The notes: a model not told the origin generated them from the letters alone. Counted from the first letter of the stretch, positions 54,667 to 63,175 are shown. The stretch is 64,000 nt of DNA from Actinoplanes italicus (GCF_003001815.1 NZ_PVMZ01000002.1:558001-622000); one strand, 5' to 3'. A program made the numbers and translations.

Positions 54667-55587
54667 TCAGGACGCGCGGATGGTACTCACGAAACGGGAC
54701 ACCTCGGCCCGCAGCACCTCGGCGAGCTGCGACAACCCGACGTCCTCAATCTGGTGCCCGCCGTCGACCGCCTGTGCGATGCCTTCGACCAGCACGCTCA
54801 TCTCGCGGATCCGGTTCGTCACCGCCTCCAGCACGCCGATCGCGTCAGCCGCCGACTGCTGCACGGTGTTGACCTGGCTCATGATCTCCTCGCTGGAGGC
54901 GCTCGTCTCGTTCGCCAGGTTCTTCACCTCGTTGGCGACCACGCCGAATCCGCGTCCCGCCGAACCGGCCCGCGCCGCCTCGATCGTCGCGTTGAGTGCC
55001 AGCAGCCGCGTCTGTGCCGCCACCTGGTTGATCAGGTCGACCGCGTGCCGGATCTCGTCCGACGACGTGCGCAGTGACGACACCGTGCCCAGACCCCGCT
55101 CGGCGTCGGCGACCGCCACCCGGGCGAAGTCGGCGAGCCCGTTCGCCGACCGGCCCATCTCGGTCGCGGCCGTGGCGACCTGCTCGGAGACGGTCAGCAC
55201 GGCCGACTCCAGCTCGTCGGCGAGCGCCTGCCGGGCCCGGGCGGCGTCCGCGAACTGGGCCGCGGTCCGGCTCATCACCTGATTGGAGTGGGTGATCTGC
55301 TCGGCGGCCGCCCGGTACGCCCCGTCCAGCCCCTGGGTGAGGAAACGCCGATGGAACCGGCCCTCGGCGGCGGCGGCCGACGCGGCCCCCGACTCCCGGA
55401 CGAACGCGTCCACGTGGTCGAGCAGACCGTTGATGGCGATACGGATCCGGGCCGCCCGCTCCGAGCCGCTGATCACCGGCACCCGCGCCTCCAGGTCGCC
55501 GTTGCAGGCCCGCTCGCAGACCTCGGTGACGAGCCGGACCGCCTCATCGAGGGCGGCGGCGTCGACGGTCTCCGGACGCGCCTTCAT
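54667..55587 (-). CDS. Soluble methyl-accepting chemotaxis-type signalling protein (copy 2)
   Basis: This 306-residue paralogue of copy 1 has the same N-terminal helical region ([17 protein letters not shown]) and the same tip, with [17 protein letters not shown] and [18 protein letters not shown]. It has no membrane segment. ATG 55587 overlaps the PAS copy 2 stop (ATGA). Order and coupling repeat the downstream pair exactly, which shows a two-gene tandem duplication. Confidence 0.88.
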   Translation of the reverse strand: MKARPETVDAAALDEAVRLVTEVCERACNGDLEARVPVISGSERAARIRIAINGLLDHVDAFVRESGAASAAAAEGRFHRRFLTQGLDGAYRAAAEQITHSNQVMSRTAAQFADAARARQALADELESAVLTVSEQVATAATEMGRSANGLADFARVAVADAERGLGTVSSLRTSSDEIRHAVDLINQVAAQTRLLALNATIEAARAGSAGRGFGVVANEVKNLANETSASSEEIMSQVNTVQQSAADAIGVLEAVTNRIREMSVLVEGIAQAVDGGHQIEDVGLSQLAEVLRAEVSRFVSTIRAS

Positions 55588-56126
55588 CGTGCGCCGCCGT
55601 CGGTGACGTCCCAGACCAGCTCGTCGTAGGTGCGGCCGCGCTCGGCGAGCATCCGCTCCAGGGCGGCCATCCCGGCGGCGACGGCATCGGGGGTACGGCT
55701 CTGCCGCCGCTCCTCGTCCAGCAGCCGGGCGTAGACCTCGCGGATCGCGGCGACCGCCGGCTGCGACGGCCGGCGCCGGTTGGAGTGGTAGCCGAGCAAC
55801 CGGCCGGACCTGTCGAAAGAGGGCGTGACGTGTGCGTACACCCAGTAGTGGGCACCGTCGGAGGCGAGATTCAGGACGTAGGCAAAGATCTCTTTCCGTT
55901 GCTCCAGAGTGTCCCAGAGGAGCTTGAAGACGGCCCGCGGCATGTCCGGGTGCCGGATGATGTTGTGCGGGCTACCCAGGGCCTGATCCTCGGACAGCGC
56001 CGAGATACGCAGGAAGACGTCATTGGCGTACGTGATGACCCCGCGCGGATCGGTCTTGGACACGATCAGCTCGTTCTCGCCGAAGGTGCGCTCGATGCCG
56101 CTGGGTCGTACCTCGGTGGCTCGCAT
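55584..56126 (-). CDS. PAS domain sensor protein, Aer-like (copy 2)
   Basis: This 180-residue paralogue of the first PAS protein has TKTDP replaced by [16 protein letters not shown], then [17 protein letters not shown] and [15 protein letters not shown] 56126 gives exactly the same length and N-terminus (RATEVRPSG versus KLIRVRPSG) as copy 1; a GTG at 56162 is the weaker alternative. An 8-bp inverted repeat lies just before the start and covers the ribosome binding site. Confidence 0.88.
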   Translation of the reverse strand: MRATEVRPSGIERTFGENELIVSKTDPRGVITYANDVFLRISALSEDQALGSPHNIIRHPDMPRAVFKLLWDTLEQRKEIFAYVLNLASDGAHYWVYAHVTPSFDRSGRLLGYHSNRRRPSQPAVAAIREVYARLLDEERRQSRTPDAVAAGMAALERMLAERGRTYDELVWDVTDGGAR

Positions 56127-56129
56127 GAT

Positions 56130-56153
56130 GTCCTGATCGTCGCCAATCAGGAC
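56130..56153 (-). promoter_or_regulatory. Inverted repeat at the start of the PAS/MCP operon
   Basis: GTCCTGAT (56130-56137) and ATCAGGAC (56146-56153) are perfect 8-bp arms around an 8-base centre, ending 3 bp before the PAS copy 2 ATG and including its AGGA ribosome binding site. It could be an operator or an mRNA hairpin that controls translation. Confidence 0.5.
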
Positions 56154-56177
56154 GTTTCGCACCGGGGAATGCTCGAA

Positions 56178-56531
56178 TCAGCGGGCGACCCGCCACGCCC
56201 ACGCGACGAGCGGCACCTGCAGCGGCAGCCGTCCGAACGCGATCGCCCGCTGGGCCGGCGAACCGTGCCGCCAGTCCGCAGCCATCTTCACGTTCGCCGG
56301 GAAGACCGCGACGAACAGGGCGGCAGCGGCCAGCCCACCGGCCCGGCGGGTCCGTGGATGCGCGACGGCGGCGGCCACCGCGAGCTCGGCCACCCCGCTG
56401 AGGTACGTCCACGTGCGCGGCGAACCCGGCAGCGACCGGGGCACGATGGCGTCGAACGGCTTCGGCGCCACGAAGTGCAGCACGCCCATGCCGCCGAGCA
56501 GCGCGGCGAGTCCGGCCGCGTCCCGCCTCAC
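56178..56531 (-). CDS. DoxX-like small membrane protein
   Basis: This 117-residue protein has four predicted membrane helices: AAGLAALLGGMGVLHFVAP, TYLSGVAELAVAAAVA, GGLAAAALFVAVFPANVKM and a C-terminal one. The order and the FPANVKMA segment fit the DoxX/DoxD-like family of unknown function. GTG 56531 overlaps the stop of the DUF6232-like gene (GTGA). Confidence 0.8.
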   Translation of the reverse strand: MRRDAAGLAALLGGMGVLHFVAPKPFDAIVPRSLPGSPRTWTYLSGVAELAVAAAVAHPRTRRAGGLAAAALFVAVFPANVKMAADWRHGSPAQRAIAFGRLPLQVPLVAWAWRVAR

Positions 56532-56989
56532 CGCCGGACCGCCGGCTCGAGCGCCCGTTGCAGGGCTCGGTAGATCTGGCCGAACCGCTGCGCGTTGTTC
56601 GTGCGCATCAGCAGCACGTCACCGCCGCGGACCCGGCCCCAGATCTCCAGGGTCCGGGTGCCCCGGTCGTACGATCGGTCGACGCGTTCCAGCATCAGGT
56701 CGGCGACCGGCACCACGGCCAGGCCGAGCAGGATGCCGCCGACCACCATCGCCGCGGTCGTGCCGATCGAGAGGTCCATCAGGACGGCCAGCAGCACGGC
56801 GAGCGCGCCGACCAGAAGCGGTAGCAGGATGGTGAGTCCGAGAGCGCCGCGCCAGGCGATGACACCCCAGGAGCGGGCGCCCTTCGTGTACCACACCTGG
56901 ATGAGCTCGGGCAGCTGGAACTCGCGGCCGTTCATCCAGACCCTGGACGATGTGATCAGCACTTCCGGATCCCGGTAGTACGTGGTCAT
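56528..56989 (-). CDS. DUF6232-like membrane protein
   Basis: This 153-residue protein starts at MTTYYRDPEVLITSSRVWM, with a strong GGGGAGGAAG upstream of ATG 56989. It has a short beta-rich N-terminus, two membrane helices (about 53-75 and 78-98), and a C-terminal PH-like segment (RTLEIWGRVRGGDVLLMRTNN, in part). Actinobacterial proteins of this layout are grouped as DUF6232; the function is unknown. It is the first gene of a two-gene unit, divergent from the enoyl-CoA hydratase. Confidence 0.8.
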   Translation of the reverse strand: MTTYYRDPEVLITSSRVWMNGREFQLPELIQVWYTKGARSWGVIAWRGALGLTILLPLLVGALAVLLAVLMDLSIGTTAAMVVGGILLGLAVVPVADLMLERVDRSYDRGTRTLEIWGRVRGGDVLLMRTNNAQRFGQIYRALQRALEPAVRR

Positions 56990-57072
56990 CTTCTTCCTCC
57001 CCAGGGGACCCAGGTTAGTCGGTACCCGTCGTAGGCTGGCGGCGAAACGACTCGATGACGAGGAGGCTCCGG

Positions 57073-57846
57073 GTGGGCGGGTTCGTGCGGCTCGAAGTTG
57101 CGGACGGCATCGGCACGATCCGGCTCGACCGGCCACCGGTGAACGCGTTGAACGCCGCGCTCCAGGAGGAGCTGCTGGAGGCCGCAAAGGCGGTGACGAC
57201 CGATCCGGCGGTACGCGCGGTCGTGCTGCACGGCGCCGGGAAGCACTTCGCCGCGGGCGCCGACATCACCGAGTTCACCACCGTGACGTACCAGGAGATG
57301 GTCGCTCAGTCCGGCGCGCTGTCCGGTGTCTGTGACGCGCTCGCCCGGATCCCCAAGCCGGTCGTCGCCGCCGTCACCGGATTCGCCCTGGGCGGTGGCT
57401 GCGAACTGGCCCTGGCCTGCGACTGGCGGGTGGTCGCCGAGGACGTGAAGCTCGGCCTGCCGGAGATCAAGCTCGGCCTGATCCCGGGCGCCGGCGGCAC
57501 CCAGCGGCTGGCCCGGCTGATCGGACCGGCCAAGGCCAAGGATCTGATCTTCTCGGGTCGGATGGTCGACAGCACGGAGGCCCTGCGGATCGGTCTGGCC
57601 GACCGGGTCGCCCCCGCAGCCGGCGTGTATGACGCCGCGGTGGAGCTGGTCCGGCCGTTCACCACCGGCCCCGCCCTCGCCCTGCGCGCCGCCAAGCAGG
57701 CCGTCGACGGCGGCCTGAATCTTGACCTGGCCTCCGGAATCGCCCTGGAGGCGCATCTGTTCGCGGGCCTCTTCGCCACCGACGATCGGGTCGAAGGGAC
57801 CACCGCGTTCGTCGAGAAGCGGGCCCCGAAGTTCACCGGGAGTTAG
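57073..57846 (+). CDS. Enoyl-CoA hydratase/isomerase family protein
   Basis: This 257-residue crotonase-fold enzyme hydrates trans-2-enoyl-CoA in beta-oxidation. The oxyanion-hole segment is HFAAGADITEF. The two catalytic Glu are in GGGCELALACD and GLPEIKLGLIPGAGGTQRL, as in true hydratases. I chose GTG 57073 because GAGGAGG lies 6 bases upstream; ATG 57055 is in frame but has no such site. It may work with the hydroxyacyl-CoA dehydrogenase, thiolase and EtfB of this window. Confidence 0.93.
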   Translation: MGGFVRLEVADGIGTIRLDRPPVNALNAALQEELLEAAKAVTTDPAVRAVVLHGAGKHFAAGADITEFTTVTYQEMVAQSGALSGVCDALARIPKPVVAAVTGFALGGGCELALACDWRVVAEDVKLGLPEIKLGLIPGAGGTQRLARLIGPAKAKDLIFSGRMVDSTEALRIGLADRVAPAAGVYDAAVELVRPFTTGPALALRAAKQAVDGGLNLDLASGIALEAHLFAGLFATDDRVEGTTAFVEKRAPKFTGS

Positions 57847-57859
57847 TCCCCTGACGCAT

Positions 57860-57878
57860 CGGTGAGTGATCCTCACCG
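57860..57878. terminator. Small hairpin after the enoyl-CoA hydratase gene
   Basis: CGGTGAG (57860-57866) pairs with CTCACCG (57872-57878) over a 5-base loop, 13 bp after the stop and 60 bp before the Hsp70-like start. There is no T-run; it could also be a regulatory site. Confidence 0.4.
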
Positions 57879-57937
57879 TAGTGAACATGCCTGACCGGAT
57901 GGACCGGACACGGGCTGTCATTGCCTAGACTGCGGGC

Positions 57938-59950
57938 ATGTCCATCGACCAGGGTGGTCCGAAGCGGTACGCCCTCGGCGTCGACTTCGGCACCTCCAAC
58001 ACCGTCGCCGTGGCGCGATGGCCGGACGGCCGCGCCCGCCCGATCCTGGTCGACGGGTCCCCGCTGCTGCCGTCCGCCGTCTTCGCCGACTCCGAGGGCA
58101 ACGTGCTCGTCGGCCGTGACGCCGTGCACAGCGCCCGCCTCGACCCGGCGCGCTTCGAGCCCAACCCGAAACGTCGCGTCGACGACGGCCTGGTGCTGCT
58201 CGGCGAGCGCGAGTTCGAGGTCGTCGAGCTGATCGCGGCCGTGCTGGCCCGAGTCGCCGAGGAGTGGCACCGGGCCGTCGGGCCGCACCGCCCGGACGTC
58301 ACCCTCACCTGTCCGGCCAGCTGGGGCGCGACCCGCCGGACCCTGCTGGCCGAGGCCGCCACGCGGGCCGGGCTCGAGGGTGCCCGCCTGGTCGCCGAGC
58401 CGGTCGCCGCAGCCACCTACTTCGCCGAGGTGCTCGGCCGTGACGTGCCGATCGGCTCGGTCGTGATGGTCCACGACTTCGGCGCCGGCACCTTCGACAC
58501 CAGCGTGGTCGCCCGCACCGCCACCGGCTTCGAGGTGCTGGCCGTCGACGGCCGCGACGACCTCGGCGGCCTCGACGTGGATGCCGCGATCGTCGAACAC
58601 CTGCGCACCGACGACTGGGCGCGGCTGATGGAACCGGCCACCGTCGAGGAGCGCCGCGCCCGCCGCCAGCTCTGGGACGACGTGCGGATCGCGAAGGAAC
58701 GCCTCTCCCGCGCGCAGGCCGCCGACTTCGTGGTGCCGCTGCTCGACGTCGAGGCGCACCTGACCCGTGAGGAGCTCGAGACGGTCGCGCGGCCGGTGCT
58801 CGAGCAGACTGTTCAGATCACGCAAAATCTCCTGCGCTGGGCCGATCTTCCGGACGGCCGGCTGGCCGGCGTCTTCCTGGTCGGCGGCGCCAGCCGGATC
58901 CCGCTCGTGGCGACCCTGCTGCATCGTGCGCTCGGCGATCCGCCCGTGGCGATCGAGCAGCCCGAACTGGTCGTCGCCGAGGGCAGCATCCTGGCCGGCG
59001 CGGCCCTGCTCGCCACCGAACCGGCCGCGCCCGGCCCGACGGAGCTGCTGCGGCTGCCGTCGAAGTACCTCCCGGCCCGCGCCGAGGACCCGGAGTCCGA
59101 CGACCGGCCGACCATGGTCGCCGACAAGCCGCTGCCACAGCGCGTCGAGGAGGACCGGCCCACCGCGCTGGTCGACAAACCGGTGCCGCTGCCGGCCACC
59201 ACCCCGGTCCCGGCCGTCGCCACGAAGCAGGGCCCCGAAGCAGAGCCGACGACCGTCGACGACGAGGCCCCAGCCGAGCCGGCCGCCGTTTCCGCCGAAA
59301 CCGTGGTGGTGCCCGCCCAGGCGTCGCCGACGGAGTCGAAACCGCTGCCCAAGCGGCCGAGTCGGCCGCCGCAGACCGGCCGGGCGCAGCCGGGGACCCC
59401 GCAGCAGACCGGGCGGACACCGCAGGGCACCCCGACGCAGCCGGGCCGGGCACAGGCGGGCCCACCGGCGCACCTGCGGCCGCCGGTCGACCCGTGGCCG
59501 CACGCCGCCTCGGTGACCTGGCGTCCCGATCCGGACGCCACGGTCGCCACCAGCCCGCCCGAGCACGAGAGCCGGACACCCGTACCGCCGAGGCAACCCG
59601 GACCACCGACGCGCCCGCAGCGGACGCAGCCTCCTCGGGCCCAGCAGCCCGTGGTCGTGCCGTCCCGCCCGGTCTCGCCCGCGGTGGGCTCCGCGCGCCC
59701 GGTCTCCCCGCCGCGCGCGACGGCCGCCGTGCCGAAACCGCAGCCCGCGCCGGAACCGGCCCGTGTGCACCGGCCACGACGGCGCGGACGGCTCCGGCGG
59801 ACGCTGCAGGTGTTGCTCAGCCTGCTGGTGATGGTGACCGTGCCGGTCGTGGCGCTGATCCTGGCCTACGGCTACGGCAGCGACACCACGTTCGAGCAGG
59901 ACGCCATCGCCGTGTTCAAGGACATCGCACAGCTGATCGGCCTCCGGTGA
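57938..59950 (+). CDS. Membrane-anchored Hsp70-like ATPase with Pro-rich linker
   Basis: This 670-residue protein has an N-terminal actin-fold ATPase of the DnaK type: GVDFGTSNT (14-22), the second phosphate loop VHDFGAGTFDTS, and the adenosine motif VGGASRIPLV. The DnaK peptide-binding domain is missing. Instead, about residues 380-615 are a Pro/Ala/Thr-rich disordered linker, then a basic patch (RPRRRGRLRR) and one membrane helix (about 624-646), with the last 25 residues outside. So the ATPase faces the cytoplasm and is tethered by its C-terminus. Similar actinobacterial Hsp70-like proteins are uncharacterised. It starts at ATG 57938, 6 bp ahead of the next gene. Confidence 0.88.
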   Translation: MSIDQGGPKRYALGVDFGTSNTVAVARWPDGRARPILVDGSPLLPSAVFADSEGNVLVGRDAVHSARLDPARFEPNPKRRVDDGLVLLGEREFEVVELIAAVLARVAEEWHRAVGPHRPDVTLTCPASWGATRRTLLAEAATRAGLEGARLVAEPVAAATYFAEVLGRDVPIGSVVMVHDFGAGTFDTSVVARTATGFEVLAVDGRDDLGGLDVDAAIVEHLRTDDWARLMEPATVEERRARRQLWDDVRIAKERLSRAQAADFVVPLLDVEAHLTREELETVARPVLEQTVQITQNLLRWADLPDGRLAGVFLVGGASRIPLVATLLHRALGDPPVAIEQPELVVAEGSILAGAALLATEPAAPGPTELLRLPSKYLPARAEDPESDDRPTMVADKPLPQRVEEDRPTALVDKPVPLPATTPVPAVATKQGPEAEPTTVDDEAPAEPAAVSAETVVVPAQASPTESKPLPKRPSRPPQTGRAQPGTPQQTGRTPQGTPTQPGRAQAGPPAHLRPPVDPWPHAASVTWRPDPDATVATSPPEHESRTPVPPRQPGPPTRPQRTQPPRAQQPVVVPSRPVSPAVGSARPVSPPRATAAVPKPQPAPEPARVHRPRRRGRLRRTLQVLLSLLVMVTVPVVALILAYGYGSDTTFEQDAIAVFKDIAQLIGLR

Positions 59951-59956
59951 GCGATC

Positions 59957-61570
59957 GTGATCGAGGGGCACGGCGGTGAACTCGCGCTGGCGGCCCTGCG
60001 GGCGTTCGGCGTCGCCGAGATGTTCACCCTCTCCGGCGGTCACGTCTTCCCGCTCTACGCGGCCGCCCACGAGTCCGGTTTCGGCTTGTACGACGTACGC
60101 CACGAACAGTCCGCGGTCTTCGCCGCCGAGGCCGTCGCCAAACTGACCCGGCGCCCCGGCCTGGCCGTCCTGACCGCCGGACCCGGTGTGACCAACGGCA
60201 TCTCCGCCCTGACCAGCGCACACTTCAACGGCTCGCCGGTCCTGGTGCTCGGCGGCAGGGCGCCCGCCTTCCGCTGGGGTGCCGGCAGCCTGCAGGAGCT
60301 CGACCACGTGCCACTGGTCGCCCCGGTCACCAAATACGCCGCCACGGTCAGCGCCACCGCGTCGATCCCCGGTGAGATCGGTGCCGCCCTCACGGCGGCC
60401 CTCACTCCGCACCGCGGCCCGGTCTTCCTCGACCTGCCGCTGGACGTCGTCTACGCGACCGGCACCGCCGCGGCGCCGGGCGAGCCGGCAATCACCGTGG
60501 AGGAGGCCGACCCCGACGACGTGGCGAGGGCCGCCACGCTGCTGGCCGGCGCGGAGCGGCCGGTCATCGTGGCCGGTTCGGACGTGTGGACCGGTGACGC
60601 GGTCGAGCAGCTGCGGGCCGCCGCCGAGGAGCTGCGGGTGCCGGTCTTCACCAACGGGATGGGCCGGGGCGCCCTGCCGCCGGGGCATCCGCTCGCCTTC
60701 TCCCGGGCCCGCCGGGCCGCTCTCGGCGGCGCCGACGTGGTCGCGGTCGTCGGTACTCCGCTCGACTTCCGGCTCGGGTTCGGCGACTTCGGCGCGGCCG
60801 CCGTGGTGCACGTGGTCGACGCGGTGAGCCGGCGGGCCACGCACGTCACCCCGGCCGTCTCACCGGCCGGTGACCTCGGGCGCATCCTCGCCGCCTTCGC
60901 CGCCTGGACCGGGTCGCGGCGCTCCCACGACGACTGGATCGCCTCGCTGCGGACGGCCGAGGACGCCGCGAAGGCGCGGGACGCCGAGGCGATGGCGGCC
61001 GGCAGCGACCCGATCAGGCCGGCACGTGTCTACGGCGAACTGCGCCGGGTGCTCGACCCGGACGCCGTGACGATCGGTGACGGCGGTGACTTCGTCTCCT
61101 ACGCGGGCCGCTTCCTGGAACCCGCACAGCCCGGGCTCTGGCTGGACCCCGGGCCGTACGGCTGTCTCGGCACGGGCCTCGGTTACGCCATGGGCGCCCG
61201 GGTCGTCCACCCCGGCCGGCAGGTGTGCGTGCTGATGGGCGACGGGGCGGCCGGATTCTCCCTGATGGACGCGGAGTCCCTGGCCAGGCAGCACCTTCCC
61301 GCGGTGATCGTGGTCGGCAACAACGGCATCTGGGGCCTGGAGAAACATCCGATGCGGGCCATGTACGGCTACGACGTCGCCGCCGACCTGTCGCCCGGCC
61401 TGCGTTACGACGATGTGGTCCGTGCCCTCGGCGGCGCGGGCGAGACCGTCACGAAGGCGGGCGACCTGGGGCCCGCCCTGCGCCGCGCGTTCGATGCGGG
61501 CGTGCCGTACCTGGTCAACGTGCTGACCGACCCGGCCGACGCCTATCCCCGCAGCTCCAGCCTGGCCTAG
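59957..61570 (+). CDS. Thiamine-diphosphate enzyme, acetolactate synthase-like (IlvB/IlvG family)
   Basis: This 537-residue enzyme has the cofactor-activating Glu50 in DVRHEQSAVF, PGVTNGISAL and the C-terminal ThDP motif GDGAAGFSLMDAESL ending in NN (IVVGNNGIWG). It carries out a decarboxylation/ligation of a 2-oxo acid. No regulatory subunit (ilvN) is adjacent, so it may be a stand-alone or catabolic member, like mycobacterial IlvG. GTG 59957 follows the Hsp70-like stop by 6 bp, so the two are probably co-transcribed. Confidence 0.9.
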   Translation: MIEGHGGELALAALRAFGVAEMFTLSGGHVFPLYAAAHESGFGLYDVRHEQSAVFAAEAVAKLTRRPGLAVLTAGPGVTNGISALTSAHFNGSPVLVLGGRAPAFRWGAGSLQELDHVPLVAPVTKYAATVSATASIPGEIGAALTAALTPHRGPVFLDLPLDVVYATGTAAAPGEPAITVEEADPDDVARAATLLAGAERPVIVAGSDVWTGDAVEQLRAAAEELRVPVFTNGMGRGALPPGHPLAFSRARRAALGGADVVAVVGTPLDFRLGFGDFGAAAVVHVVDAVSRRATHVTPAVSPAGDLGRILAAFAAWTGSRRSHDDWIASLRTAEDAAKARDAEAMAAGSDPIRPARVYGELRRVLDPDAVTIGDGGDFVSYAGRFLEPAQPGLWLDPGPYGCLGTGLGYAMGARVVHPGRQVCVLMGDGAAGFSLMDAESLARQHLPAVIVVGNNGIWGLEKHPMRAMYGYDVAADLSPGLRYDDVVRALGGAGETVTKAGDLGPALRRAFDAGVPYLVNVLTDPADAYPRSSSLA

Positions 61571-61622
61571 GCCGAGTCTCGGACCTGCCACGCCGCGGCG
61601 CGTCTCCCACTTCGATACAGCC

Positions 61623-62024
61623 CTAAGGCCTGTCCTGTTGCTCGTCGCGTTGCTCGTCGTCCTGGTGCTGTCCATCGTCGTGCTGCTTGTCGTCGCGGTG
61701 CAGCTCGCGTTCCCAGCGGTCGAGCAACTCGCGGTCGCGGCGGGCCTGCTCGCCGCCGGGCGAGGCCGCCGAGCTGTCCATCGAACGCAGGAAGTCGGGA
61801 TCGTCGTCGGGTGCGGAGGGACGCCGGAACGTCCGCCGGCCGGAGCTGACCGGTCGCCCCCAGACGAAGTAGGCGGTGGGGCCGGCGATCGGGATCAGCA
61901 GGATCACCGGGATCCACACGGCTCGCGGCGCGTTGCGGACCCGCTCCGCCGAAAGGGCGCTGATGAGGGCCAGGATCAGCAGCACGAGCGCCGCCCCGGC
62001 CAGCAGGATGAACAACCGGACCAT
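61623..62024 (-). CDS. PLDc_N domain membrane protein with a charged tail
   Basis: This 133-residue protein starts at MVRLFILLAGAALVLLILAL. Two membrane helices (about 2-24 and 36-56) frame the PLDc_N signature RAVWIPVILLIPIAGPTAYFVWGR, in part. The C-terminal 50 residues are very hydrophilic and end in a low-complexity DDKQHDDGQHQDDEQRDEQQ run, encoded by a GTCGT-rich repeat. The function is unknown; related proteins are short cardiolipin-synthase N-terminal homologues. Confidence 0.82.
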   Translation of the reverse strand: MVRLFILLAGAALVLLILALISALSAERVRNAPRAVWIPVILLIPIAGPTAYFVWGRPVSSGRRTFRRPSAPDDDPDFLRSMDSSAASPGGEQARRDRELLDRWERELHRDDKQHDDGQHQDDEQRDEQQDRP

Positions 62025-62062
62025 GCCGCAATGATGCCCCGCCCGAGCCGGGACGGCGACGA

Positions 62063-62377
62063 TCAGAGCATGACAACCCATCCGCCGAGGACCGCCATGG
62101 TCGTTACGAGGAGTGCGTAGGCACGTACCGAGCGCGGCGCCGGCCGGGGGAACCGTGTCCGCAGATCGCGTGCGCGGTGCAGCGAGAGGCCCACGATCCC
62201 GGCCCAGGCGACCATCGCGGCCGCCGCGGCGAGCCACTCGGCCGGACCCGCGCCGGGCACGAAGGCGGGCCGGACGGTGAGAAGTCCCACCGCCGCGGCC
62301 GACAGGCTGGTCCGCCGCCAGGCGAGCCGGGTCCGCTCGGCCGAGGCGCCCGGATCGCGATGGCGTTCGTCACTCAT
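62063..62377 (-). CDS. DUF202 family membrane protein (short form)
   Basis: This 104-residue protein contains SAERTRLAWRRTSLSAAAVGLL, the DUF202 start signature (in part), and three membrane helices. DUF202 proteins are often encoded in pairs with a second, longer YidH-like member; here the partner lies just upstream, separated by an 18-bp tandem repeat. The function is unknown. Confidence 0.85.
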   Translation of the reverse strand: MSDERHRDPGASAERTRLAWRRTSLSAAAVGLLTVRPAFVPGAGPAEWLAAAAAMVAWAGIVGLSLHRARDLRTRFPRPAPRSVRAYALLVTTMAVLGGWVVML

Positions 62378-62384
62378 CTGAGGG

Positions 62385-62491
62385 CCTGGACGAGTCGGTA
62401 GGCCTGGACGAGTCGGTAGGCCTGGACGGGTCGGTAGACCTGGACGAGTCGGTAGACCTGGACGGGTCAGAAGACATGACGAGTCAGAAGA
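62385..62491 (+). repeat. 18-bp tandem repeat between the two DUF202 genes
   Basis: Five 18-bp units (CCTGGACGAGTCGGTAGG and close variants) start at 62385, 62403, 62421, 62439 and 62457, followed by a 17-bp variant at 62475-62491 that enters the 3' end of the upstream DUF202 gene. Confidence 0.92.
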
Positions 62492-62858
62492 CCTGGACGA
62501 GGACCGCGACGATGATCACCACGGCGCCGAGGGCCACCGCGATCGCCAGCGCTGCCGGGAAGTGCGACCGTGGCAGATCGGTGCCGAGCCGCATGGCCCG
62601 CTCGGTCTGTGCCCAGTGGTGCACCGCCCGCAGCGCCACCAGGGCACCGAGGACGAGCAGCAGGATGGCGATGATCTCGCGCAGGTGGGCGACCGGCAGC
62701 GGTGGCAGGAACTGCGCGCAGGCCAGACCGCCGGCGATGAGGGCGAGGCCGGTGCGGATCCAGGCCAGGAAGGTGCGCTCGTTGGCCAGCGAGAACCGGT
62801 AGTCGGGTGTGTCGCCCGCGGATGTCGGTTCGAACCATTCCCTCAGACCACCGGCCAC
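62484..62858 (-). CDS. DUF202 family membrane protein (YidH-like)
   Basis: This 124-residue protein has DYRFSLANERTFLAWIRTGLALI (in part), the classic YidH/DUF202 signature, and three membrane helices, the last at the C-terminus (ALAIAVALGAVVIIVAVLV). Its final codons overlap the 18-bp repeat. It is probably in one operon with the short DUF202 and the PLDc_N gene downstream. The function is unknown. Confidence 0.87.
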   Translation of the reverse strand: MAGGLREWFEPTSAGDTPDYRFSLANERTFLAWIRTGLALIAGGLACAQFLPPLPVAHLREIIAILLLVLGALVALRAVHHWAQTERAMRLGTDLPRSHFPAALAIAVALGAVVIIVAVLVQVF

Positions 62859-62866
62859 GCCGCCGA

Positions 62867-63073
62867 TTATTGACCTATTGGGTCGAGAAGGTGGTGCCAG
62901 AGACTGCGGACTTCGTCACTCACGCATGCCTCCCGTGGCCGTCCACACCGGCACCACGGAGAGTCCGGGCCGGAGCGACCGTGGGACTGCGGCTTCAGAT
63001 CTTCGGGGCGTGGGGGAGTATGGGTCGTGGATGGGCTCATGCCCTCCACGAGTGAGACGTTTTGACCGGACAT
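62867..63073 (-). CDS. Small hypothetical protein with a strong ribosome binding site
   Basis: This 68-residue frame starts at MSGQNVSLVEGMSPSTTHTP, with GAGGAGG 8 bases before ATG 63073. It contains SPWCRCGRPREACVSDEVRSLW, in part, with three Cys that could bind metal. I do not recognise the family. Calling it a gene rests on the ribosome binding site, its position 8 bp upstream of the DUF202 gene, and the absence of any competing gene. Confidence 0.6.
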   Translation of the reverse strand: MSGQNVSLVEGMSPSTTHTPPRPEDLKPQSHGRSGPDSPWCRCGRPREACVSDEVRSLWHHLLDPIGQ

Positions 63074-63159
63074 GTCTGACACCTCCTCATCGCCCACTGT
63101 AGCGATGGTGATCGCCACGCGGGTGAGGTGTGTCACTCTGGGTGGCCGGCAACAGTGAA

Positions 63160-63175
63160 GCTACTGGCGGGTAAC
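63160..63175. promoter_or_regulatory. Candidate operator upstream of etfB
   Basis: GCTACTGGCGGGTAAC is a near-palindrome (arms GCTAC/GTAAC) about 90 bp before the etfB start. It resembles the site at 25897-25912 and the GTTAC-N6-GTAAC type used by regulators of fatty-acid genes in actinobacteria (inference). Confidence 0.4.

Noticed and set aside
57833..60844. 1003-residue open frame on the minus strand
   Set aside because: It lies opposite the well-supported Hsp70-like and ThDP enzyme genes and has the Arg/Gly/Asp/Val composition typical of antisense frames in high-GC coding DNA; no domain is visible.
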